Source: JBJYIN01 sp046237015
GTDB taxonomy: Bacteria; Pseudomonadota; Gammaproteobacteria; Enterobacterales; Enterobacteriaceae
Direction of reading: 5' to 3'
Length of the DNA stretch: 64,000 nt
NCBI RefSeq assembly: GCF_046237015.1
Contig: NZ_JBJYIN010000011.1
Location: 62,001-126,000 of the forward strand
Shown: positions 18,224 through 26,600 of the stretch, piece after piece
Numbering within the stretch: position 1 is the stretch's first letter
Layout: each line of letters begins with the position of its first letter
Notes under the pieces: generated by a model
What the model saw: the letters and a program-made list of their open reading frames with translations, nothing else
The model's database searches: none
Told to the model about the DNA's origin: nothing
Position numbers and translations under genes: made by a program

Positions 18224-18356
18224 TTTTTTCGTCTTGCCGATGACGTTAAGCCAGCATGCCACGTGGTGGGATGCCGGCTTATTAATATTGATTGGTTAAG
18301 CGCCTCAATAATTCGTGCTGCAGATTACGCACAAGCCACTCGAAATAGACGGCGTG

Positions 18357-19490
18357 TTATTTGCTGTTTTTCTTTAACCACTTAGGGTAGGTTGTATCCA
18401 GCAATTTTGTTGGCCATGTGCCGTACCAGCTATAACCTGTTCTGCGTTCACGTGCTATTTTATCGTAGCTATCAACACGATTCCCGTCACGGTTGGCCAG
18501 AATGACACTGTTGTCATTGATATCATAAAAACGAGCCCACATCGGTGGAGCTGCCGGATCTTTCACCAGACGTCTATCCCAGTCACTGGAGTGCCATTGG
18601 TACTGCTCTTTTTCTGCCTGGAATTTTTCTATTCTGATACCGGGTATGGCTGATTTTTTTAGCCAGGTGACGGCGCTATTCACGCTATTAATGATTTCAG
18701 GTGAGGGGTTCGGAATGGACATTAAATATTCCAAAACACCAATGGTTTCCTGCGTCAAAATAGATGTCAGCTCATAAGAACGCCCACCTTTTGGCTCTAA
18801 GGATTCAGGATCATATTGTCCTGCCCATCCGGTTTTAACGCCATTTTGAACAAGTTGAGTACGTAACAGGCATTCATCGCCAGACTGAATGGCTTTCTCG
18901 GCAACCGTTTTGGTGTGCTCATCAACAAAATCAAACGTTTTTGGTTCATTAATCACGCGACGCAACATGGTTAGAATGCCGGATGTTATATCGTCTGCGT
19001 TGGTAATATAGCGATGATAATTGGTATTTTCATTCTTTGTTGCTGGTTTGGGGGGAATAGTATGTGGCCAGCCTCCGCATATTTTATATTGTTGATTTAA
19101 CGTATAGCGTAAGCCTTTTAAAGCGGCATCAGCATAGCGTTTATCCCCAGTTTCTTGATATGCATAGGCTAAATAAATTACTTGGGTGTAGGTGTTTCGA
19201 TTATCAAACGATATTCTCAGGTCACTTTTTCCTGCGGCGATTTTATTGACTTCTTCGTCGCTTAATATTCTAAGTGGATCCTGGTTTTCAACCCAGCCAC
19301 CAACATTCTTTTGATATAACAGTAAATTATCAGCGATCTTTACTGTCTCGCTCTCTTTGTAACGAGGGTAGTCTTTTCCGTTTTTATTCTGGTAGTGATG
19401 AATGCCATCGTTAAAACCTTCAATGCTGATATCGGCATAAGCATTGCCTGCGAGAATCATACCGATAAACATTATGCTTGTTCTTTTCAT
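18357..19490 (-). CDS. secreted pectate lyase, polysaccharide lyase family 10
   Basis: Predicted extracytoplasmic enzyme cleaving polygalacturonate by beta-elimination. 377 residues from ATG 19490, chosen because GGGGGA lies just upstream and the protein then begins with a signal peptide (MKRTSIMFIGMILAGNAYA, cleavage near residue 19). Family-10 hallmarks are GGWP at the end of a substrate-side helix, PPMWARFYDINDNSVILANR followed by DG, and RRTGYSWYGTWP near the C-terminus. No cellulose-binding or other extra domain. The gene is more AT-rich than its neighbours and stands alone between relic sequences, suggesting acquisition. The exact pectate substrate and secretion route are inferred. Confidence 0.88.
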   Translation of the reverse strand: MKRTSIMFIGMILAGNAYADISIEGFNDGIHHYQNKNGKDYPRYKESETVKIADNLLLYQKNVGGWVENQDPLRILSDEEVNKIAAGKSDLRISFDNRNTYTQVIYLAYAYQETGDKRYADAALKGLRYTLNQQYKICGGWPHTIPPKPATKNENTNYHRYITNADDITSGILTMLRRVINEPKTFDFVDEHTKTVAEKAIQSGDECLLRTQLVQNGVKTGWAGQYDPESLEPKGGRSYELTSILTQETIGVLEYLMSIPNPSPEIINSVNSAVTWLKKSAIPGIRIEKFQAEKEQYQWHSSDWDRRLVKDPAAPPMWARFYDINDNSVILANRDGNRVDSYDKIARERRTGYSWYGTWPTKLLDTTYPKWLKKNSK

Positions 19491-19502
19491 TTTTCCCCCA
19501 GA

Positions 19503-19646
19503 TATACCCGTCATATTTCAAGTTGCCTGTACGTTGGCTGTGATACTCGACACACTTGCATGTGCCCACCCTTTGGGGTCAACGCTGGCACCGTTCAAAA
19601 ACACTTTTCTGTTTTTGTCCTGAAACTTAAATTATTTAGGGTGCAA
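19503..19646. repeat. divergent ERIC-like element upstream of the pectate lyase
   Basis: The left end TATACCCGTCATATTTCAAG and right end GAAACTTAAATTATTTAGGG match the ERIC termini of the other copies. The middle differs entirely from the standard ERIC core. It starts only 12 bp upstream of the lyase ATG, so it lies in the lyase leader or promoter. Confidence 0.7.
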
Positions 19647-19647
19647 T

Positions 19648-19677
19648 ATATTAAAATGTAAAACAGCATTTTAATAT
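19648..19677. promoter_or_regulatory. 11-bp-arm inverted repeat upstream of the pectate lyase
   Basis: ATATTAAAATG and CATTTTAATAT are perfect arms around an 8-bp spacer (TAAAACAG). It lies 158-187 bp upstream of the lyase start, just outside the ERIC end. It does not fit the KdgR consensus I recall. Candidate operator for an unknown regulator. Confidence 0.4.
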
Positions 19678-19877
19678 TATTTGCGTATTGGTTTTTTTTC
19701 TGTGACTCGTGTCGAAATAAGTCATTTTTAATTGAGACTGGTCAATTATTAAGAAATTCTTATAGAAAAAAGAAATAATGCATTTTAATTTGCCGAGATG
19801 GGGCTGTGTATATTAGGACAATGAAGTGGAGAATAGCGCGTCATATTCTCCACCTATTTTTGACGTCAGTCGGGGGA

Positions 19878-20228
19878 TTAGAATTGGATAATGGTGCGTT
19901 GTTTGGTCCTTCGTGATCCTTGCCATAAGGTAATGAGCGCGGCAATTAGCATGAAAATCACGACTGACCAGAAAATAGCCTTTGGATAAGCGAGGTAGAG
20001 TAGCCAACCCGATAACATCGGACCTGCCGCACCGCCGATACTAAAACCGGTGAAAACAATACCGAAAACACGGCCCTCAGCACCTACCGGTGAGGCTGCT
20101 CGTACCAGCATGTCACGCGATGGTACAACTATACCGGACATAAATCCTGCAATCGTAAAGAGAGGAATCAATACCGGTACGGGGAGCGGATATAGAGCGG
20201 CAATACTAATAAGCATTGCGGTAGCACG
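19878..20228 (-). pseudogene. C-terminal relic of an MFS transporter (paralog of the 16853-18052 gene)
   Basis: About 117 codons encode a region closely related to the C-terminal third of the MFS protein at 16853-18052 (for example PSRDMLVRAAS, GAEGRVFGIV, and AIFWSVVIFMLIAALITL against AIFWSAVVFMLITAFITL). The N-terminal two thirds are absent; upstream of about 20228 the frame is unrelated sequence. A broken second copy, lying beyond the displaced gyrB tail and the pectate lyase. Confidence 0.8.
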
Positions 20229-20237
20229 CTGGGGGCG

Positions 20238-20351
20238 ATTGATGATGAACCCACCATTGCGCTGACGATTGGAAATTTTGATGAAAAGAACAGCCCGGAA
20301 CTGAAACCAACGTCGCATTCGTTCGAGGATTGTTGCCCATGCTGGGAATAA
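20238..20351 (+). pseudogene. unidentified plus-strand coding relic
   Basis: An open frame without a start codon reads IDDEPTIALTIGNFDEKN and continues SPELKPTSHSFEDCCPCWE to TAA at 20349-20351. The composition looks coding and the end vaguely recalls GFA-type (formaldehyde-activating) proteins, but I cannot name it. It abuts the breakpoint of the MFS relic. Confidence 0.35.
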
Positions 20352-20382
20352 CGTACAGGCCGTTTCCGGTCTGTACGTTATT
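20347..20382. terminator. 12-bp inverted repeat downstream of the chemoreceptor gene
   Basis: AATAACGTACAG pairs perfectly with CTGTACGTTATT around a 12-base loop. Situated 20 bp past the chemoreceptor stop. There is no long T run, so it is a weak or bidirectional terminator. Confidence 0.5.
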
Positions 20383-20402
20383 TTGCTGGCGAAGAACGGT
20401 GG

Positions 20403-22412
20403 TTATGAGAGCCTGAATACCAGCACGGTCTGTGCCAGTTGTTTGGCCTGCGCTTCCAGTGAGGCTGCTGCTGCTGACGCTTCTTGCACCAATGCGGCGT
20501 TTTGCTGGGTGACGCCGTCCATTTCGTGAACAGCCTGTGTGACCTGACTGATTCCGCGCGACTGTTCGTCGGATGCGGAAACAATTTCATCCATAATATC
20601 TTTTACCGATGTGACCGCTTTCAGCATTTCCTGCATTGTCGTACCGGCGCTTTGTACCAGCGTTACGCCATTATCGACCCGACTGGCGGATTCGGTAATC
20701 AGTCCGGTAATCTCTTTCACCGCATCGGCACTGCGCTGGGCAAGGTTGCGTACTTCATTGGCAACGACAGCAAATCCTCGTCCCTGTTCACCAGCCCGTG
20801 CCGCTTCCACGGCCGCATTCAGCGCCAGAATATTGGTCTGAAAGGCAATGCCACTGATAATGCTGGTTATGTCGGCTATTTTCCTCGAACTGTCGTCAAT
20901 TTCTCCCATGATATGGACAACCTGCCCAACAATCTCATCACCTTTTTGGGCAATTTGCTCGGCGTTTTGGGCCAGACGTGTTGCGTTGTGTGCATTGTCT
21001 GCGTTCTGTTTTACGGTTGACGTGATTTGTTCCATGCTGGCTGCTGTCTCTTCTAACGCGGCCGCCTGTTGCTCGGTGCGTGATGCCAGATCGGTATTGC
21101 CAGCCGTGATCTCCGTTGCACCATGACTAACGGATTCACTCGTGCTAATCAACTGATTCGCAATATCTTTTAGTTGAGTCTGCATGGTGTGCATGGCGTA
21201 AAAAATACTGCTTTGATCATTAGCCTGTACGGGAATGGTATTGGTTAAATCACCTTGTGCGACCGATAGCGCAATACTTGCTGCCTGTGCGGGTTCTCCC
21301 CCAATCGGACGTACTACTTTTCGAGTAAAAATAATGCCCAGGATACCGGAGACAATCATGATGCTGAGCGCCATCAACAGTAGCGCGAGATTACGTTGGT
21401 GTGCCGTTTCAGCCATCACGATATTGACCGGAGCGGACAGGCCGAGCATCCAGGGTGTACCCGTATTTCCAATGGTGACCGGTACGTAAATGTTGAACGC
21501 TGGCGTATTTAACACCGGATTATCACGTTCGATCTGATAGGCGGTGCCAGTAGTGACATGTTCCAGCAACGTTGGGTCATTCTCGATTTTTTTGGTGATC
21601 CGGGTTGAGTCAGGGTGGGAAATGTAGGCACCCGTGTGCGAGAGCAATTGCGCGTAACCCGTACCTTGATAGGGTTTAATTCGATTTGTCAGTTGTTGCA
21701 GCGTATCTAAGGCGAAATCTGCTGTGACTGAACCATAAAATTTGTTGTCGATCATGATTGGGACAGCAATCGATGTGAGTAAGACTTCAACGCCGTTGTA
21801 GGGATAGCGGTAGGGTTCCAGTACCACCTCTTTTTGTAATTTTTTAGGCAACAGATAGTAATCACCGCTGCCGGGCGTTTCGTAATCAACTAAATTATGC
21901 AGGGCGACATTCCCGGCATTATCGCGATCAACATAGCGAACAAAGCGCCCTTTTGGATCCTGATCGGGTTGTCCTGCGTAGTCTTGGTCTTTCCCATCAA
22001 AGGCATTGGGCTCCCATGCCAGCGACATGGAGAGAAAATCAGGATGACTTTTTAGCGCATTTTTCAGCAGCGTTTCTGCTGTATGGCGGTCCGCATTATC
22101 GGCTTGCTGTAAGCTAATGACGCCTTGGACCAGATTGCGGGCGGCGGAAAGGGCCAGGTCCAACTTCTGTTGGATCAGGTAGCTGTTGGTATAAGCGGTT
22201 TGTTCCAGATATTGCTGAGCAATGGCTTTTTGCTGCTGGCTGGACTGCCAAATCAATAGGCCAATCGTCAGAGCGAAACCCAGAGCGATAGTCACGATGC
22301 CTGTTGATAACATCAGCATGCGGGTGCTGAGTTTTCTTTTTACTGGAGAGCGTGAATGTGTCGACGTCGTCGTTGGAGCGTGGTGTTCAACCGGAAATAA
22401 TGTATTGGACAT
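20403..22412 (-). CDS. methyl-accepting chemotaxis protein with periplasmic dCACHE-type sensor
   Basis: Transmembrane chemoreceptor of 669 residues. TM1 lies at about residues 33-55, a long periplasmic double-Cache-like domain at about 56-330 (ligands in the family are often amino or organic acids), TM2 near 340-360, a HAMP segment after RKVVRPIGGEP, and a signalling domain with the hairpin tip IAFQTNILALNAAVEAARAG. It ends VLVFRLS without the NWETF CheR-tethering pentapeptide. I start at MSNTLFP (22412) because GGGG lies upstream; a longer frame begins at 22451. A sigma-28-like promoter and a CRP site lie upstream. Orphan receptor; no che genes nearby. Confidence 0.9.
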   Translation of the reverse strand: MSNTLFPVEHHAPTTTSTHSRSPVKRKLSTRMLMLSTGIVTIALGFALTIGLLIWQSSQQQKAIAQQYLEQTAYTNSYLIQQKLDLALSAARNLVQGVISLQQADNADRHTAETLLKNALKSHPDFLSMSLAWEPNAFDGKDQDYAGQPDQDPKGRFVRYVDRDNAGNVALHNLVDYETPGSGDYYLLPKKLQKEVVLEPYRYPYNGVEVLLTSIAVPIMIDNKFYGSVTADFALDTLQQLTNRIKPYQGTGYAQLLSHTGAYISHPDSTRITKKIENDPTLLEHVTTGTAYQIERDNPVLNTPAFNIYVPVTIGNTGTPWMLGLSAPVNIVMAETAHQRNLALLLMALSIMIVSGILGIIFTRKVVRPIGGEPAQAASIALSVAQGDLTNTIPVQANDQSSIFYAMHTMQTQLKDIANQLISTSESVSHGATEITAGNTDLASRTEQQAAALEETAASMEQITSTVKQNADNAHNATRLAQNAEQIAQKGDEIVGQVVHIMGEIDDSSRKIADITSIISGIAFQTNILALNAAVEAARAGEQGRGFAVVANEVRNLAQRSADAVKEITGLITESASRVDNGVTLVQSAGTTMQEMLKAVTSVKDIMDEIVSASDEQSRGISQVTQAVHEMDGVTQQNAALVQEASAAAASLEAQAKQLAQTVLVFRLS

Positions 22413-22531
22413 ATGCGTATATCCCCTGAGAGACAAGCGCCGGTAAGGCACTTTGTTGAAGTAAAAATCAACCCGTTACTGTGTCCTTCAGCATTATTGG
22501 TAATTCCTTTATGTGATCTGCATCATTTTTT

Positions 22532-22547
22532 TGTGATGCAAATCACA
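22532..22547. promoter_or_regulatory. CRP binding site upstream of the chemoreceptor gene
   Basis: TGTGA-TGCAAA-TCACA is an exact match to the core CRP consensus TGTGA-N6-TCACA. It lies about 120 bp upstream of the chemoreceptor start and just downstream of the sigma-28-like -10. Confidence 0.75.
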
Positions 22548-22553
22548 TCGATA

Positions 22554-22581
22554 TCATCGGCCATAAAACACGATGGCTTTA
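22554..22581 (-). promoter_or_regulatory. sigma-28 (FliA)-like promoter for the chemoreceptor gene
   Basis: On the minus strand TAAA (22581-22578), 16 bp, then GCCGATGA (22561-22554). The consensus is TAAA-N15-GCCGATAA, so this has one mismatch in the -10 and one extra spacer base. Placement before a chemoreceptor supports it. Confidence 0.5.
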
Positions 22582-22700
22582 ACTTGTTTACAAAAAAAAC
22601 CGAACCGCACCACATCCGTAACATTAACCGTTAACGGATGAGGTGGGATAGGCAATGAACCGATGGCGGGACGTACTGAAAAATAAGGGAAAAGAGAGGG

Positions 22701-23717
22701 CTATCGCGCAGTTGGCCCTTTGCCTACGGATTCTCGAATAATCAAAGATCCCTCGAATTTGGCAGAGGGAGCGGCGATTTTCCCTTCCAGCATACAGAGC
22801 AGTTTTTCCAGCGTGCGTTTAATCATCTCTGCTACCGGGACATGTACCGTCGTGAGTGGTGGATGGAACCAGGATGCCATCGGTAGGTCGTCAAACCCCA
22901 GTAAGGAAATGTCGTCTGGAATGGTGAGTCCTTGCTCGCGAAAGGCTTTTGCCGCGCCGATGGCCATATCGTCATTGCTGGCGACCAGTGCGCTAAACTT
23001 AGCGCCGCGCTGATGCAGTGTTTTCACCGCAGCATAGCCACTTTCTGGCGTCCAGTTACCACTGACCAGCAGCCGATCGTTAAGAGGGATACCTCGTTTT
23101 TCGAGAGCCTGTTGGTAACCTAATCGGCGGCTTTCGCCCGTGGGGGAATCTGATGCGCCGAGGATAAAGGCGATATCACGGTGCCCCTGATCTATCAGAT
23201 AGTTAACCGCATCGAAACAGTGTTGTTGGTGATCGGCGCAGATGCCGTTTTCTTCATGCTGGGCCAGTTTGCGGTTGACCACCATAATGGGTTGTTCGTG
23301 CTGTTCGATGATGTCTTCCAACGCCTCAATGGATAAAAAACGCGGATAGATGACGACCGCATCGCAGCGTAAATCGAATAAAAACTCAATGGCCTGTTGC
23401 TCTTCTGCCGCGCTGTGCTTGCCATCGGCAAGAATAAGCTGACGACCATGCTGTTCTGTCATCGTTGCGGCCTGAAAGAGTAACTCATTGAAATACGGAC
23501 CGTTGTATAACGTATTAGTAATAACCAGACCAATACTTTGCGATTTATTGGTGGCGAGTTGGCGCGCCAATAAGTTGGGTCGGTATCCCATTTCCTCAAT
23601 GGCTGCGAAAACCCGGTCTTTAGTGGTTTGACTGACGTAGTTATTCCCTGTCAACACGCGAGATACGGTTGCTTTTGAGACGCCAGCTCTTTTGGCAACA
23701 TCCAGCATGGTTATCAT
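22701..23717 (-). CDS. ascG: LacI-family repressor, AscG-like
   Basis: 338-residue sugar-responsive repressor. The N-terminal HTH MLDVAKRAGVSKATVSRVL precedes the hinge PNLLARQLA and a periplasmic-binding-like ligand domain (LVASNDDMAIGAAKAF, ISLLGFDDLPMA). Strong resemblance to recalled E. coli AscG along its length. It is divergent from a 6-phospho-beta-glucosidase gene, whose expression it probably represses in the absence of aryl-beta-glucosides such as arbutin or salicin. No cognate PTS transporter is adjacent, unlike the asc operon. Confidence 0.82.
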   Translation of the reverse strand: MITMLDVAKRAGVSKATVSRVLTGNNYVSQTTKDRVFAAIEEMGYRPNLLARQLATNKSQSIGLVITNTLYNGPYFNELLFQAATMTEQHGRQLILADGKHSAAEEQQAIEFLFDLRCDAVVIYPRFLSIEALEDIIEQHEQPIMVVNRKLAQHEENGICADHQQHCFDAVNYLIDQGHRDIAFILGASDSPTGESRRLGYQQALEKRGIPLNDRLLVSGNWTPESGYAAVKTLHQRGAKFSALVASNDDMAIGAAKAFREQGLTIPDDISLLGFDDLPMASWFHPPLTTVHVPVAEMIKRTLEKLLCMLEGKIAAPSAKFEGSLIIRESVGKGPTAR

Positions 23718-23882
23718 TCTTTCTTCCTAAAAAGTGGCTACTGACCGTAGCGTTAACATAAAACGCAGCGGCGATTATAAAGAGAAAATCATCGTTTTTA
23801 TCACTATGAGGCAATAAACACCGCCGTTTTATCAAAAACCGTTCCTATTTATGATCGCGTTCAAATATTACTCACGCCCAAA

Positions 23883-23896
23883 TGAAACCGGTTGCA
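23883..23896. promoter_or_regulatory. LacI/AscG-type operator in the ascG-bglA gap
   Basis: TGAAACCGGTTGCA resembles the centre-CG palindromes bound by LacI-family proteins (TGAAACCGGTTTCA-like). It lies between the divergent genes in the 326-bp gap (23718-24043), in which I see no other gene. Recalled consensus, not computed. Confidence 0.5.
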
Positions 23897-24043
23897 TATT
23901 CAGAGCTATGTTGTTTGAATGAGAAAAAATAGATGTGGCAAGCTGTCAGGAAATGTGGTCGAAACTGCGAAGAGAGGCGGCTGAACACGGTTTCTGTTGC
24001 GATAAACCGAGCCCATCATCTGAATTAACGAGAAGGAAATAGC

Positions 24044-25486
24044 ATGTCTGTAGAACAATTACCGAAAGACTTTCTGTGGGGTGGCGCGGTAGCGGCGCAT
24101 CAGGTTGAAGGTGGTTGGGATCAAGGCGGCAAAGGCATCAGCATTTGTGATGTCCTGTCCGGCGGCGCTCATGGCGTTGACCGTGTGATGACCGATGGCG
24201 TACAGCCTGGTGTCAGTTACCCTAATCATCAGGCGGTGGAGTTCTATTCCCACTATAAACAGGATATCGCCCTGTTTGCCGAAATGGGCTTCAAATGCTT
24301 CCGCACCTCGATTGCCTGGACGCGTATTTTCCCCAATGGCGATGAGCTGGAGCCGAATGAAGCGGGGCTGCAATTCTATGACGACCTGTTCGATGAGCTG
24401 CTGAAGTACAACATCGAGCCAGTGATTACGCTGTCCCACTTCGAGATGCCGCATCATCTGGTTAAGCAGTACGGCGGCTGGCTGAACCGTAAAGTGGTGG
24501 ATTTCTTTGTTCGCTATAGCGAAGTGGTCATGAAGCGTTATCAGTCCAAAGTGAAATACTGGATGACCTTCAATGAGATCAACAATCAACGTAACTGGCA
24601 GTACCCGTTGTTTGGCTACTGCTGTTCCGGCGTGGTTTTTACCGATCACGACAAGCCGGAGCAGGCGATGTACCAAACGCTACACCACCAGTTTGTCGCC
24701 AGTGCAAAAGTGGTGAAGCTGGGACATGAGATTAACCCGAACTTCAAAATTGGCTGCATGCTGGCGCTGGTGCCGATCTATCCGTGGTCATGCCATCCGG
24801 ATGACGTGATGTTTGCCCAGGAAGCGATGCGCGAACGCCACCTGTTTGGGGATGTACAACTGCGTGGTTATTATCCGTCCTACATCCTGAAAGAGTGGGC
24901 GTGCAAAGGCTATCAGATTGCTATGCAGCCGGAAGATGAACAGACGCTGCGCGAAGGTTGCACAGATTATCTGGGCTTCAGCTACTACATGAGCAGCGCG
25001 GTGCAGTTGGCGGCAAAAGGCCAGAAAACAGAAGATGCGATTACGGGCTTTGACGGCGGCGTGAAAAATCCGCATGTGAAGGCGTCGGAATGGGGTTGGC
25101 AGATCGACCCGGTTGGCCTGCGCTATACGCTGAACAGTTTCTACGAGCGTTATCAGAAACCGATGTTCATCGTCGAAAACGGTTTTGGTGCGGTAGACAA
25201 AGTGGAAGCCGACGGCAACATTAACGACGATTACCGCATAGAATACCTCAAGGCGCATATCGATCAGATGAAGAAAGCTGTCGTGGAAGACGGCGTGGAG
25301 CTGATGGGTTATACCCCGTGGGGCTGCATCGACTGTGTGTCGTTCACCACGGGTCAGTACAACAAACGCTATGGTTTTATCTACGTGGATAAACATGACG
25401 ATGGCACCGGCACCTTCAAGCGCTCGAAGAAAAAGAGCTTTGACTGGTATAAGAAGGTGATCGCCAGCAACGGTGCCGAGTTATAA
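24044..25486 (+). CDS. bglA: 6-phospho-beta-glucosidase BglA (GH1)
   Basis: 480-residue cytoplasmic glycosidase that hydrolyses PTS-imported phospho-beta-glucosides to glucose 6-phosphate and an aglycone. Glycoside hydrolase family 1 motifs: N-terminal FLWGGAVAAHQVEGGW, acid/base glutamate in MTFNEINNQ (about residue 178), nucleophile glutamate in FIVENGFGA (about residue 378). Closely follows recalled E. coli BglA. In a plant-associated host it would process arbutin, salicin or cellobiose phosphates. Ends with its own terminator, so transcribed alone. Confidence 0.95.
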   Translation: MSVEQLPKDFLWGGAVAAHQVEGGWDQGGKGISICDVLSGGAHGVDRVMTDGVQPGVSYPNHQAVEFYSHYKQDIALFAEMGFKCFRTSIAWTRIFPNGDELEPNEAGLQFYDDLFDELLKYNIEPVITLSHFEMPHHLVKQYGGWLNRKVVDFFVRYSEVVMKRYQSKVKYWMTFNEINNQRNWQYPLFGYCCSGVVFTDHDKPEQAMYQTLHHQFVASAKVVKLGHEINPNFKIGCMLALVPIYPWSCHPDDVMFAQEAMRERHLFGDVQLRGYYPSYILKEWACKGYQIAMQPEDEQTLREGCTDYLGFSYYMSSAVQLAAKGQKTEDAITGFDGGVKNPHVKASEWGWQIDPVGLRYTLNSFYERYQKPMFIVENGFGAVDKVEADGNINDDYRIEYLKAHIDQMKKAVVEDGVELMGYTPWGCIDCVSFTTGQYNKRYGFIYVDKHDDGTGTFKRSKKKSFDWYKKVIASNGAEL

Positions 25487-25508
25487 CGGCGATGGCAAAA
25501 TATGTTCG

Positions 25509-25534
25509 AGCCGTGCTTAACTGCACGGCTTTTT
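25509..25534 (+). terminator. terminator of bglA
   Basis: AGCCGTGC-TTAACT-GCACGGCT stem-loop followed by five T, 22 bp after the bglA stop. Confidence 0.9.
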
Positions 25535-25635
25535 ACGTTGTGCCGTCATACGCCTGTCACTCTGCCGTATTTCACTGGCGACTTCATCACTGAATCGCGT
25601 TAGCATGAAAACAGATAATTGATGCTGAGAAAATT

Positions 25636-26451
25636 ATGTCTATAAAACTGATCGCAATTGATATGGACGGGACGTTGCTGACGCCCCAAAACCAAATTTC
25701 ACCTGCGGTAAAAGCCGCGATTGCCGCTGCCAGAGAGAAAGGCGTGCAGGTCGTGTTGGCAACTGGCCGTCCTTACATTGGCGTTGAACGTTACCTGAAG
25801 GAATTGGACTTGCAGCAGGAAGGCTGTTACTGCGTTACCAATAACGGCGCGTTGGTGCAGCGTACGATCAATGGCGATTGTGTGGCGCAAACCGCGCTCA
25901 GCTTCGACGATTATCTCTATTTTGAAGGGTTGGCCTGCAAATTGGGCGTCCATTTTCACGCGCTGGACTTCAATTTCGTCTATACCGCCAACAAAGACAT
26001 TAGTCCTTATACCATTCACGAATCTCACCTGACCGGGATGCCGTTGAAGTATCGTGCGGTTGAAGAAATGGATCGCAGCCTGACGTTCCCGAAAGTGATG
26101 ATGATTGATGAGCCAGAGATACTGGATCGCGCCATCCGCCAGATTCCTCCTGAAGCTTTCGAACGCTACACCATCATGAAGAGTGCTGAATACTATCTGG
26201 AAATTCTGGATAAGCGCGTCAACAAAGGTGAAGGCGTGAAGATGTTGGCGGAGCACCTCGGCATTCCACGCGAAAGTGTCATGACGCTGGGCGACCAGGA
26301 AAATGATGTGGCAATGCTGGAGTATGCCGGGTTAGGTGTAGCGATGGGTAATGCTACTGAGGCCGTCAAAGCGGTCAGCCAATTTGTGACGAAAACCAAT
26401 CAGGAAGATGGTGTCGCTTATGCGATTGAGAAATTTGTGCTGAATGTTTGA
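25636..26451 (+). CDS. yidA: HAD-family sugar phosphatase YidA
   Basis: 271-residue haloacid-dehalogenase phosphatase of the Cof subfamily, acting on small sugar phosphates. Catalytic motif I DMDGTLL lies at residues 9-15 and motif IV GDQENDVAML near 219; the C2 cap fills the middle. The match to E. coli YidA is close (KYTxxKSAxYxLEILDKRVNKG). In E. coli yidA lies next to gyrB with only yidB between, so here about 9 kb of accessory DNA separates the two. Confidence 0.96.
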   Translation: MSIKLIAIDMDGTLLTPQNQISPAVKAAIAAAREKGVQVVLATGRPYIGVERYLKELDLQQEGCYCVTNNGALVQRTINGDCVAQTALSFDDYLYFEGLACKLGVHFHALDFNFVYTANKDISPYTIHESHLTGMPLKYRAVEEMDRSLTFPKVMMIDEPEILDRAIRQIPPEAFERYTIMKSAEYYLEILDKRVNKGEGVKMLAEHLGIPRESVMTLGDQENDVAMLEYAGLGVAMGNATEAVKAVSQFVTKTNQEDGVAYAIEKFVLNV

Positions 26452-26457
26452 GAACTC

Positions 26458-26484
26458 AATAGCCACAGGTCGTGGCTATTTTTT
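26458..26484 (+). terminator. terminator of yidA
   Basis: AATAGCCAC-AGGTC-GTGGCTATT is a perfect 9-bp stem followed by T4-T6, directly after the yidA stop. Confidence 0.9.
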
Positions 26485-26600
26485 CGTATTTAATGATTTG
26501 CCTGCTATTTATTATTTTCTAAATGACATTATTGGAAATACTTTTCTGATAAAAGCATTTAAAAAATTAATCTTGCTATAAAACAAGAAATATAAGGTCA

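Noticed and set aside
19640..19800. KdgR box upstream of the pectate lyase
   Set aside because: The palindromes found do not fit the recalled KdgR consensus; a matrix scan would be needed.
24059..25396. Two long minus-strand open frames (205 and 202 codons)
   Set aside because: Antisense shadows of bglA, caused by its codon bias.
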